Both the position numbers and the translations under genes were made by a program. A model generated the notes under the pieces. It saw nothing but the letters and a program-made list of their open reading frames with translations, was not told the origin of the DNA and searched no databases. From Pelotomaculum_B sp964543575 (lineage in GTDB: Bacteria > Bacillota > Desulfotomaculia > Desulfotomaculales > Pelotomaculaceae), in contig CAZIYV010000147.1 of assembly GCA_964543575.1 (NCBI GenBank), positions 1 to 7,824 of the forward strand: a DNA stretch of 7,824 nt, given 5' to 3'. The first letter of the stretch is position 1, and every line of letters begins with the position of its first letter. Positions 1 through 5,863 of the stretch are shown here, one piece after another.

Positions 1-1020
1 AAGAGCATCACCGATATGATCCCTTCTCTAACAGAGTTCAGGGAATTCCTCCTTGACCTGTCACTCCGGCTTGCCGCCTGGGGGTGCATGTCGCTGCTGC
101 TTTGCGAATACTCTGAAGAGGATATCGAAATCCGGCCGGAATGCGCCATCGCCGACGGTATTGTCAACCTTTCTGGGACTGATGAGAAGAGGCGGCAAAA
201 AAGGTTTATGCGGATCATCAAGATGCGGGGTACCAGTTACCCCGGCGGAGAAATAATGTTCCGGATTTCGGGTAAAGGGATTGAGATCTTCCCCCGCCTG
301 AATCCGGCGGTAAGCGAGCAGGTTTATGATCAGAGTGAAGGCAGGATTTCCACCGGTATCAAGGGTCTGGACGAAATGATGGGGGGAGGCATCCCCCGGG
401 GCGCCACGACTCTCTTAAGCGGTTCGGCGGGTACGGGCAAGACACTGCTGGCCCTGTACTTCGCCTGTGCCGGGCTTGGCTCGGGTGAACCAGCACTGTA
501 TGTTTACGTTGAAGAAAACCCAAGGGAGATTATCAAAAGGGCGTCAAACCTCGGGCTTGACCTGAGGCCCCACCTTGATGCAGGGTTGATCCACCTGATG
601 CATGTCTCTCCCATCGAGCTTGATGTCGATGAACATGTCTTTAAAATCCAAAAACTGGTGCAGGATACCGGCGCGAGAAGGCTGGTTATCGATTCCATCT
701 CTTCTTTTGAAATAGGGATGGCTGACAAAATAAAGTATACCGATTATATCTGGGCTTTGACCGACTTTTTCAAAGCTTCCGGGGTCAGCGTCCTGCTCAC
801 CCACGAGATGCACGATTCAGCCCAGGTTTACGAGTTAACCAAGTACGGCATCAGTTTTGTCGCTGATAACCTGCTGCTGCTCCGCTACCAGGAGCAGGGA
901 CCTTATATGAAGCGCTACCTGCGAGTAGTGAAGATGAGAGGCAGCGGCCATGCCAATGTAATGCGGGAGCTTCGGATTGGCGAAGAAGGGGTGTCGCTTG
1001 AAGACAACCAGGATTCTTAA
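1..1020 (+). CDS. KaiC-like double-domain RecA-fold ATPase (5' end cut by window edge)
   Basis: Cytoplasmic P-loop ATPase of the KaiC/RAD55 family (COG0467 type), probably a signalling ATPase. The frame is open from base 1, so the ATG at 16 is an internal Met and the true start lies to the left. Residues below count from that ATG. Residues 1-95 are the C-terminal half of a first KaiC domain, ending in the family signature KMRGT followed by GIEIFP; its Walker A is off the edge. Residues 105-327 are a complete second domain: Walker A GSAGTGKT (136-143), the paired catalytic glutamates E166-E167, Walker B LVIDS (223-227), and KMRGSGH (307-312). Cyanobacterial KaiC has about 519 residues; this one would be near 480, with a short tail. 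The Thr of the KaiC Ser-Thr phosphorylation pair is Phe here (ISFVAD, 279-284), so a clock function should not be assumed. The stop lies 27 bases before the kinase gene, suggesting one operon. The family call is firm; the substrate or partner is unknown. Confidence 0.9.
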   Translation, partial: KSITDMIPSLTEFREFLLDLSLRLAAWGCMSLLLCEYSEEDIEIRPECAIADGIVNLSGTDEKRRQKRFMRIIKMRGTSYPGGEIMFRISGKGIEIFPRLNPAVSEQVYDQSEGRISTGIKGLDEMMGGGIPRGATTLLSGSAGTGKTLLALYFACAGLGSGEPALYVYVEENPREIIKRASNLGLDLRPHLDAGLIHLMHVSPIELDVDEHVFKIQKLVQDTGARRLVIDSISSFEIGMADKIKYTDYIWALTDFFKASGVSVLLTHEMHDSAQVYELTKYGISFVADNLLLLRYQEQGPYMKRYLRVVKMRGSGHANVMRELRIGEEGVSLEDNQDS

Positions 1021-1047
1021 CTTGCATATATTTAGAGGAGAGTCATC

Positions 1048-3225
1048 ATGGAAAGCATCGCAAGTATCAAGCACATGCTGGAGTCTGACCGCTGGAGCAC
1101 CTTTTTGGAGAGTACTGCGGCAGGTTTGAAGCTAAGCCTCGTCATGGTATTCCCGGGTATCGATAACTATTACCATTCGCCCGATTTCTGCCCGTGCTGC
1201 GGGAAGGCTTATGCCCGGCTTACCGCTTCAGACATGGCTGTGCCTTTAAATAAATCATCAAGCGGTCCGGAGGCGTATATAACAGACAGCGGCGCCAGAG
1301 CCGCAGCCATAAAGCTAAAGGGCAACCTCTGTTTAATTGCCCGTGCATGCACATGCGTTGAAGAGGCGGGGCGCCTGGCGCTAATGGAACGGACGGGCAT
1401 CGCCGGCAAGCTTCTGTCCAGCTTTCAGGGCGCTTTGGGCGAAAGTTTCACAGGAGGGCAGCGGGCGGTTGAACTTTTAGTCCTGCGCCAGATGAACCAG
1501 ATTGTCCTTTCTGTTTTTGGCGGGGAAGGCAATGGCCTGGGGCAATCCCTGGACCTGATTCTCAGCGCCCTGGTAATCCTGTTAGACGCCCAGGGCAGCT
1601 GGCTGGAATACTATGATGGGGAAAGACAGAACCTGCTGGTTAAGGGTGATGAGGAGGCGGTAAGCCTTTTCCTCGAAAATCATCAAGGCCGTGCTGAAAC
1701 AGTAAGTATAGACGCTAATAATATTAAGGGCAGGCTGGGTGTCCTGACGCCGGCGGAATCCGAACAGGCAGCAGCACTTTTGCCGTTACTGGCCCAGGAA
1801 TGTGTTATAGCATTTGAAATAAACCATCTTTTTAAGCTGTTGCAAAACAGGTTGACCCAGGTGCTGGGAGCTGTGACCAGCGCCATACTGCTGGTTGATC
1901 AACGCGGCAGTATCAGCGATGTTAACAAGGCCGCCGAACAGCTCCTTGGGCGCCCTTTTTTGGATATCATAGGTCAGCCCCTGGCCGGTTTGCCGGGGCC
2001 GTGGATTCCGTTTTTTAAGGAGAAAGTGGAAAAAAGCATTGTTGGCCGGATGGACCCCATCGGACATGGTTCAGGAGTGCGTTGGGTTGACTGGCAGATG
2101 TCACCGGTGCGGGATGGCGAAACAACAGTTGGCTGGCTTATTCTGGCTGACGACCGGACGGATTACATGCGCTGGCAGGAAGCCGCCCGCCAGGCGGAAC
2201 GCTTTGCGACTACGGCAACAATGGTTGGCGCTCTGGCCCATGAAATGCGCAACCCGCTGAGCGCCGCCAAGGGGCTGCTGCAGTTAATCGGCCGAAAAAA
2301 GGAACCTGAAAAAACCAAAGGCTATTCGGATTTGATTCTGAGGGAGTTGGACAGGATCACCCGCCTTTTAAACGAGTTCCTCCTGCTCGGCAGACCGGCG
2401 GAAATGACCGCCGAGCCGCTTGACCCGGCATCCTTCATGCGTGAATTAGCGCCTTTGATCATAGGGGAAGCGGAAGCCATTGGGGTGGCAGTTGAAATTG
2501 ACATCAGGGAAGTAGCCCCTGTCGCAGCCGATCCGGGGCAACTCACCCAGGTGGTTTTAAATCTTGTCCGCAACGCTGTTGAAGCGGCCGGGCGGAACGG
2601 CCTCGTGGTTTTGACTTTAAGCGAGACACCACAGGGCGTCACCCTTTCCGTCAGGGATAACGGTCCCGGCCTGTCAAGCGAGGTTATGGAGAAGCTGTTC
2701 CGCCCTTTTTTTACGACCAAGGAGCGCGGTACCGGTCTGGGTCTTCCCGTGGTTCAGGCCATTGTCCACAACCATGGCGGAGATATAACCGCCTGCAACG
2801 CGCCGGAAGGAGGCGCTGTATTTACAATAACACTGCCGGTCTGTACGGGGATTGACCAAATGGATGCCAAGATTGACGTAATTATCGCCGTTGCGGATGA
2901 GTTGGTCAGTTATCCTGCCACGCGGGGCCTGCGGGCTGCCGGTCTTAAAACCGTGACATACGCCAATTTGACCGATGCCCTGCAAAAAGCTGATAACCAA
3001 AAACCTGCGGTAGTTATTATAGAACAGTGCGGTGTTACGGCAAGTTATATTGACTGTATCCGGAGGGTTTGGCCTTTTTCTCAGGTCCTGGTTATCGGCA
3101 AACCACAAGAAAAATTTAATGACATAGAAAATCTGCATTTTATACCAAGACCTGTGGACTACGCTGGGCTGACCAGCAAGGCCCAGTCACTGCTCAGGAA
3201 TGGAAGGCCGAGTGATCCTGTTTAA
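1048..3225 (+). CDS. Soluble multidomain sensor histidine kinase (GAF-like, PAS, HisKA, HATPase, degenerate receiver)
   Basis: Histidine protein kinase of 725 residues with no membrane segment or signal peptide, so a cytoplasmic sensor. Order: an unrecognised N-terminal region (1-130) with six cysteines (C48, C50, C51, C95, C101, C103); a GAF-like domain (about 160-262); a PAS domain (about 268-375, VDQRGSISDVNKAA); a dimerisation domain with H-box HEMRNPL and probable phospho-acceptor H398; and a catalytic ATPase domain with N-box N505/N509, G1 DNGPG (537-541), F-box and G2 GTGLGL (561-566). Residues 606-718 resemble a receiver domain, but the expected acceptor Asp is Glu (VVIIEQ, E659) and the usual Lys-Pro is Arg-Pro (701-702). 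The start is set by AGAGGAG (1034-1040), 7 bases before the ATG. It follows the KaiC-like gene closely; KaiC-type ATPases are known to work with a sensor kinase in cyanobacteria (SasA), so functional coupling is a reasonable inference. No separate response regulator is in the window. The ligand is unknown. Confidence 0.92.
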   Translation: MESIASIKHMLESDRWSTFLESTAAGLKLSLVMVFPGIDNYYHSPDFCPCCGKAYARLTASDMAVPLNKSSSGPEAYITDSGARAAAIKLKGNLCLIARACTCVEEAGRLALMERTGIAGKLLSSFQGALGESFTGGQRAVELLVLRQMNQIVLSVFGGEGNGLGQSLDLILSALVILLDAQGSWLEYYDGERQNLLVKGDEEAVSLFLENHQGRAETVSIDANNIKGRLGVLTPAESEQAAALLPLLAQECVIAFEINHLFKLLQNRLTQVLGAVTSAILLVDQRGSISDVNKAAEQLLGRPFLDIIGQPLAGLPGPWIPFFKEKVEKSIVGRMDPIGHGSGVRWVDWQMSPVRDGETTVGWLILADDRTDYMRWQEAARQAERFATTATMVGALAHEMRNPLSAAKGLLQLIGRKKEPEKTKGYSDLILRELDRITRLLNEFLLLGRPAEMTAEPLDPASFMRELAPLIIGEAEAIGVAVEIDIREVAPVAADPGQLTQVVLNLVRNAVEAAGRNGLVVLTLSETPQGVTLSVRDNGPGLSSEVMEKLFRPFFTTKERGTGLGLPVVQAIVHNHGGDITACNAPEGGAVFTITLPVCTGIDQMDAKIDVIIAVADELVSYPATRGLRAAGLKTVTYANLTDALQKADNQKPAVVIIEQCGVTASYIDCIRRVWPFSQVLVIGKPQEKFNDIENLHFIPRPVDYAGLTSKAQSLLRNGRPSDPV

Positions 3226-3272
3226 AAATGCGGTCTGCAGCGAAAAGGAAGAAATTTAATGGTTAAATTACC

Positions 3273-3303
3273 TGTGGCCACTTGAAATGGGCCATATTTT
3301 TTT
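3273..3303 (+). terminator. Intrinsic terminator after the histidine kinase gene
   Basis: Seven-base-pair stem (3273-3279 with 3290-3296, one G-U pair, a GGCC core) with a 10-base loop, followed directly by seven T residues (3297-3303). It lies about 48 bases past the kinase stop codon and separates the KaiC/kinase unit from the next transcription unit. Confidence 0.75.
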
Positions 3304-3316
3304 GATAAAATCTGTC

Positions 3317-3336
3317 TGTACACAATTTTGTGCACA
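3317..3336. promoter_or_regulatory. 20-bp near-perfect palindrome, candidate operator
   Basis: Two 9-bp arms, TGTACACAA (3317-3325) and TTGTGCACA (3328-3336), separated by TT, with a single mismatched pair (3320 with 3333). It sits about 80 bases upstream of a gene for a helix-turn-helix protein and just upstream of a candidate -10 box. The two-fold symmetry is typical of a dimeric repressor or activator site. Autoregulation by the adjacent regulator is inferred, not shown. Confidence 0.45.
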
Positions 3337-3364
3337 TAAAAAGTTAATTCCTGGGTATTATAAT
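3333..3364 (+). promoter_or_regulatory. Candidate promoter of the regulator/AAR unit
   Basis: A consensus -10 hexamer TATAAT lies at 3359-3364, overlapping TATTAT at 3356-3361. No good -35 hexamer lies at 16-18 bp, which would fit an activator-dependent promoter using the palindrome just upstream. A transcript would start near 3371 with a leader of about 43 bases. Confidence 0.4.
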
Positions 3365-3378
3365 TCAGGGAACAGACA

Positions 3379-3413
3379 GGGGAGGTGTATCCCTTTTCTT
3401 AGAGAGGGATGCG
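3379..3413 (+). promoter_or_regulatory. Structured ribosome-binding region of the HTH gene
   Basis: There are two possible Shine-Dalgarno sequences ahead of the ATG at 3414: a strong GGGGAGGTG (3379-3387) 26 bases away, and AGAGAGGG (3401-3408) 5 bases away. A hairpin (3389-3397 with 3402-3410; seven Watson-Crick and two G-U pairs, CTTA loop) buries the near one. When folded it brings the distant strong site to within about four unpaired bases of the start codon. Confidence 0.45.
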
Positions 3414-3938
3414 ATGGAACTGATTCGCTTGGGAGATAAGATCATCAGCCGGCGTAAAATTGACCAGACCATAAGCGAAATCTTTAACCTCAGGGCTAAA
3501 GGTTTGTCCCAGACCGAAGTTGCCGCAAGGTTAGGTGTAGACCGGACCCTGGTCTGTCGCCTGGAAAACCTCGGGGAGATTAGAAAGGGCCGCAAGCTGG
3601 CGGTGGTGGGGTTCCCCATTCTCAATAAAAAAGAGGTTGAAGAAGCGCTGGAGCGGGAAGGCGTGGACTTTGTTTTCCTGATGTCCGAAGAGGAGCGCTG
3701 GGGTTTTATCAAGGAAAAGAGCGGAGTACACCTTTTTGATTCTGTCATGGAATTAATCGCTAAAGCCCATTCTTTTGACCAGGTGTTAGTAATAGGTTCA
3801 ACCCAACGAATAAGAATTTTTGAGAGTGTACTGGATAAGGAAGTAGTCGGGTTTGAAATAGGTGAGTCGCCTATCCAGGAAGATAAATATGTTGAGATAG
3901 ATAAGATAGTACAGCTGGTGCGGGCTATTAAAGGATAG
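3414..3938 (+). CDS. Small helix-turn-helix protein, probable transcriptional regulator
   Basis: A 174-residue protein with an N-terminal helix-turn-helix (about residues 17-55; core LSQTEVAARLGVDRTLVCRL, 31-50) of the Xre/sigma-70-region-4-like kind. A C-terminal region of about 115 residues (60-174) with alternating hydrophobic strands and helices (KLAVVGFPIL, QVLVIGST) suggests a small alpha/beta ligand-sensing or oligomerisation domain that I cannot name. No transmembrane segment is visible. The ATG at 3414 is the only sensible start in frame near a Shine-Dalgarno. The next gene begins 11 bases downstream, and its Shine-Dalgarno overlaps this gene's stop codon, so the two are likely translationally coupled. 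The DNA-binding role is supported by the motif; the target (the palindrome at 3317-3336 and the reductase unit) is inferred from position only. Confidence 0.8.
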   Translation: MELIRLGDKIISRRKIDQTISEIFNLRAKGLSQTEVAARLGVDRTLVCRLENLGEIRKGRKLAVVGFPILNKKEVEEALEREGVDFVFLMSEEERWGFIKEKSGVHLFDSVMELIAKAHSFDQVLVIGSTQRIRIFESVLDKEVVGFEIGESPIQEDKYVEIDKIVQLVRAIKG

Positions 3939-3949
3939 GGGGATAATTT

Positions 3950-5041
3950 TTGCAGAACTTTGCCTTCATGATTCACCCGACTAACGCGGGAGATGTCGCC
4001 AGGAAATTTAAATTTGCAAGGTATGTACCCGATCAGGTAATTGAGCGGGCATTTGCTTTGCTTCCCTCTATGAAAGTTGCTCATATTACGGGGATTCGCT
4101 CTGCCCGGGAAGAGACAGAGGGATGGTTTGTGGCCTGCCCCCTGACAACCAGGTTGATCATGAGCCTGCCACAGGAGTATGTTATCAAAAAGATCATCCA
4201 GGGGGGCCGTGTGGCTGAAAAACTGGGCGCCAAAATACTCGGCCTGGGTGCCTTCACCAAGGTGGTCGGCGACGCCGGGATAACCGTAGCCGCCAATTTA
4301 AATATTCCTGTGACCACCGGTAACAGCTATACTGTTGCGACGGCCGTTGAAGCGACCAAGGCGGCGGCAGTGATGATGGGTCACGACCTGAAAAAGGCGT
4401 CAGTTGTGATCCTGGGGGCTTCGGGTTCAATTGGGCGGGTATGCGCCATGATGCTGGCCACGGAAGTACGCAACATGACCCTGGTGGCGCGGGATGAGCG
4501 CAAGCTGGAGGATCTGGCTTCAAAAATTCTTTATGATACCGGGCTTGCCGTAAAGGTGACTTGCGATACCAAAAAGGCGCTTAATTCCGGAGATATTATC
4601 ATTACTGTGACCAGCGCCGTTGATACTGTGATCGAGCCTGAAGATCTTAAAGCCGGCGCCGTGGTTTGTGACGTGGCCCGGCCCAGGGACGTATCAAAAC
4701 GGGTGGCTGAGGTGCGCCATGATGTGCTTGTCATTGAGGGAGGTGTGGTGGAAGTTCCCGGAGATGTAAAGTTTAATTTGAATTTTGGTTTTCCGCCGGG
4801 TACCGCTTACGCCTGCATGGCGGAAACCATGATCTTGTCTCTGGAAAAGCGTTACGAAAGCTACACCCTGGGACGGGAACTGACCATCAGGCAGGTTGAA
4901 GAAATTGCCGTTCTCGCTAAAAAGCACGGCTTTAAAATAGGAGGATTTCGCAGCTTCGGCAAAGCTGTAACAAGTGAAGAAATTAAGGAAATCAAGCTAC
5001 GGGCCGCAGGTGGCCGACTTATTCCGGCGATGGCAAAATAG
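3950..5041 (+). CDS. Acyl-ACP reductase (AAR)-like NAD(P)-dependent dehydrogenase
   Basis: A 363-residue Rossmann-fold protein matching, from memory, the cyanobacterial long-chain acyl-ACP reductase along its whole length (about 341 residues there). Shared features are FMIHPTNAGDVARKF at the N-terminus (6-20), LGAFTKV (99-105), TTGNSYT (122-128), nucleotide-binding GASGSIG (156-162), LVARDERKLEDL (178-189), IEGGVVE (262-268), YACMAETM (287-294) and GRELTI (308-313). C289 aligns with the AAR cysteine (Cys294 in Synechococcus) that carries the acyl thioester, so reduction of an acyl-ACP or acyl-CoA to a fatty aldehyde is plausible. Such proteins are often labelled shikimate dehydrogenase-like or predicted amino acid dehydrogenase (COG5322). 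The start is TTG, supported by AGGGGGA (3937-3943) six bases upstream; the first in-frame ATG (3968) lacks a Shine-Dalgarno and would remove conserved residues. No aldehyde-deformylating oxygenase lies nearby; the product could instead feed ether lipids or alcohols (inference). Confidence 0.82.
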   Translation: MQNFAFMIHPTNAGDVARKFKFARYVPDQVIERAFALLPSMKVAHITGIRSAREETEGWFVACPLTTRLIMSLPQEYVIKKIIQGGRVAEKLGAKILGLGAFTKVVGDAGITVAANLNIPVTTGNSYTVATAVEATKAAAVMMGHDLKKASVVILGASGSIGRVCAMMLATEVRNMTLVARDERKLEDLASKILYDTGLAVKVTCDTKKALNSGDIIITVTSAVDTVIEPEDLKAGAVVCDVARPRDVSKRVAEVRHDVLVIEGGVVEVPGDVKFNLNFGFPPGTAYACMAETMILSLEKRYESYTLGRELTIRQVEEIAVLAKKHGFKIGGFRSFGKAVTSEEIKEIKLRAAGGRLIPAMAK

Positions 5042-5076
5042 GCACAGGAACCAAATGCCAATAAATTCCTGCTGAT

Positions 5077-5106
5077 AAGATGGCCTTGACAAAGTGGGGC
5101 CATCTT
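5077..5106. repeat. Perfect 9-bp inverted repeat enclosing a -35 box
   Basis: AAGATGGCC (5077-5085) and GGCCATCTT (5098-5106) are exact reverse complements separated by 12 bases that contain TTGACA. It could be an operator over the promoter, or the hairpin of a weak terminator for the preceding reductase gene (the bases after it, CTTATAATGTTT, make a poor T-run). I favour a dual or operator role. Confidence 0.6.
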
Positions 5107-5114
5107 CTTATAAT
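5086..5114 (+). promoter_or_regulatory. Full-consensus sigma-A promoter ahead of the structured RNA/greA
   Basis: TTGACA (5086-5091), a 17-bp spacer, TATAAT (5109-5114): both hexamers and the spacing are exact consensus. Predicted transcription start is about 5120-5121. The promoter lies 45 bases past the reductase stop and about 250 bases before greA, so the RNA made begins with a long non-coding segment. Confidence 0.85.
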
Positions 5115-5120
5115 GTTTAG

Positions 5121-5291
5121 GAAAAGAAAGGCGTCTGGCTTTGCAAGATTAAGTCACATTATTTTTACAAGCCAGGCCGGTAAATTATCGGCGAACAAAT
5201 TGGTGTACCGGTAGTTTTATCGTTGCACTATACAAGCACTGCAAAGGGAGTTTTTTGCAGTGCTTTAAGTGTAGTAAGGGCCTTTTTGTTC
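5121..5291 (+). ncRNA. Candidate structured RNA or greA leader (unrecognised family)
   Basis: About 171 nt beginning at the predicted start of the consensus promoter. The two ends pair: 5121-5132 with 5280-5291, 11 of 12 positions including one G-U. Inside are a 9-bp helix (5133-5141 with 5169-5177) directly abutting the closing stem, a short helix (5176-5182 with 5186-5192), and a long hairpin of 12 perfect pairs (5234-5245 with 5254-5265) extended after a three-base bulge by seven more (5227-5233 with 5269-5275). The closing stem's 3' arm is GCC followed by a T-rich run (5283-5290), so it could also stop transcription. There is no convincing ORF inside. I do not recognise 6S, SRP, tmRNA, RNase P, a T-box or a known riboswitch core. 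It may be a stable small RNA or a regulatory leader of greA, 73 bases upstream of that start. Confidence 0.5.
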
Positions 5292-5364
5292 TAATATCGC
5301 ATAATAAAAGGGGTTAGACATATATTGTTTTGTAATGTATTCCAGAGGTAAGGAGACTATGTTG

Positions 5365-5844
5365 ATGAAAGAAAAGGAAGTAATGTTGACTGTAAATGGC
5401 CTGAAGAAGCTTGAAGGCGAGCTCGGGCAGCTAAAGTCTGTTAAAAGGAGAGAGGTCGCCGAGCGGATCAAGCAGGCTATTGAGTTTGGTGATATCAGCG
5501 AGAACTCGGAATATGAGGACGCTAAAAATGAACAGGCCTTTATTGAAGGGCGTATTTTAACTCTGGAGAAAATGCTGCGCAACGCCAAAATCATTGACGA
5601 CGAAAACCTGGACACAAAACTGGTCTCTATAGGATCTACTGTTCTGCTGAAAGATCTGGAATGCGGCGATGAGGTTAAATATACTATTGTCGGATCAGTC
5701 GAAGCCGATCCGGAGGGAAATAAGATTTCCAATGTATCACCGGTTGGCAAGGCCATCCTGGGCCAGTCCAAGGGAAGCGTGGTTGAAGTGAATGTTCCGG
5801 CGGGGCAGTTAAAATATCAAATAATAGATATTTGCGGCAAGTGA
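5365..5844 (+). CDS. greA: Transcription elongation factor GreA
   Basis: GreA enters the RNA polymerase secondary channel and stimulates cleavage of backtracked RNA. With the ATG at 5365 the protein has 159 residues, as in E. coli (158), and begins MKEKEVMLTVNGLKKLE. The N-terminal coiled coil (about residues 8-75) carries the tip signature FGDISENSEYEDAKNEQ with the acidic residues needed for Mg binding. The C-terminal FKBP-like domain ends with the family motif SPVGKAILGQSKG. The start is chosen because AAGGAG (5350-5355) lies 9 bases before this ATG; the ATG at 5359 is only 3 bases from it, and the ATG at 5335 is upstream of the Shine-Dalgarno and would add residues absent from the family. 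It ends 19 bases before lysS, so the two are co-transcribed, probably from the consensus promoter at 5086-5114. Confidence 0.95.
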   Translation: MKEKEVMLTVNGLKKLEGELGQLKSVKRREVAERIKQAIEFGDISENSEYEDAKNEQAFIEGRILTLEKMLRNAKIIDDENLDTKLVSIGSTVLLKDLECGDEVKYTIVGSVEADPEGNKISNVSPVGKAILGQSKGSVVEVNVPAGQLKYQIIDICGK

Positions 5845-5863
5845 TTTTCTGGAGGGTGTAATA

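Noticed and set aside
2322..2720. 132-codon minus-strand open frame inside the kinase gene
   Set aside because: Lies opposite the conserved HisKA/HATPase coding region; no family features.
3302..3330. TTGATA (3302-3307) as -35 of the HTH unit
   Set aside because: No acceptable -10 lies 16-18 bp downstream, and it overlaps the terminator T-run.
3365..4084. 239-codon open frame on the minus strand
   Set aside because: It overlaps the HTH gene and the start of the reductase gene antisense; the Ser/Arg-rich translation has no recognisable motif and no Shine-Dalgarno. A shadow of the + strand genes.
5121..5291. 6S RNA as identity of the structured element
   Set aside because: The size is right and the ends pair, but beyond the closing stem the halves do not form a rod with a central bubble; instead there are separate helices and a long perfect hairpin near the 3' end.
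5115..5334. T-box or amino-acid riboswitch for greA-lysS
   Set aside because: No T-box core (GGTGGNACCGCG type), no specifier-loop arrangement, and no lysine riboswitch signature; it lies before greA rather than directly before lysS.
5315..5343. Second greA promoter with TAGACA as -35
   Set aside because: The -10 at proper spacing (TATTCC) is poor and would leave almost no leader; the consensus promoter at 5086 suffices.
5265..5771. 168-codon minus-strand open frame opposite greA
   Set aside because: Antisense to a clear greA; Ser/Phe-rich low-complexity translation typical of a shadow frame.
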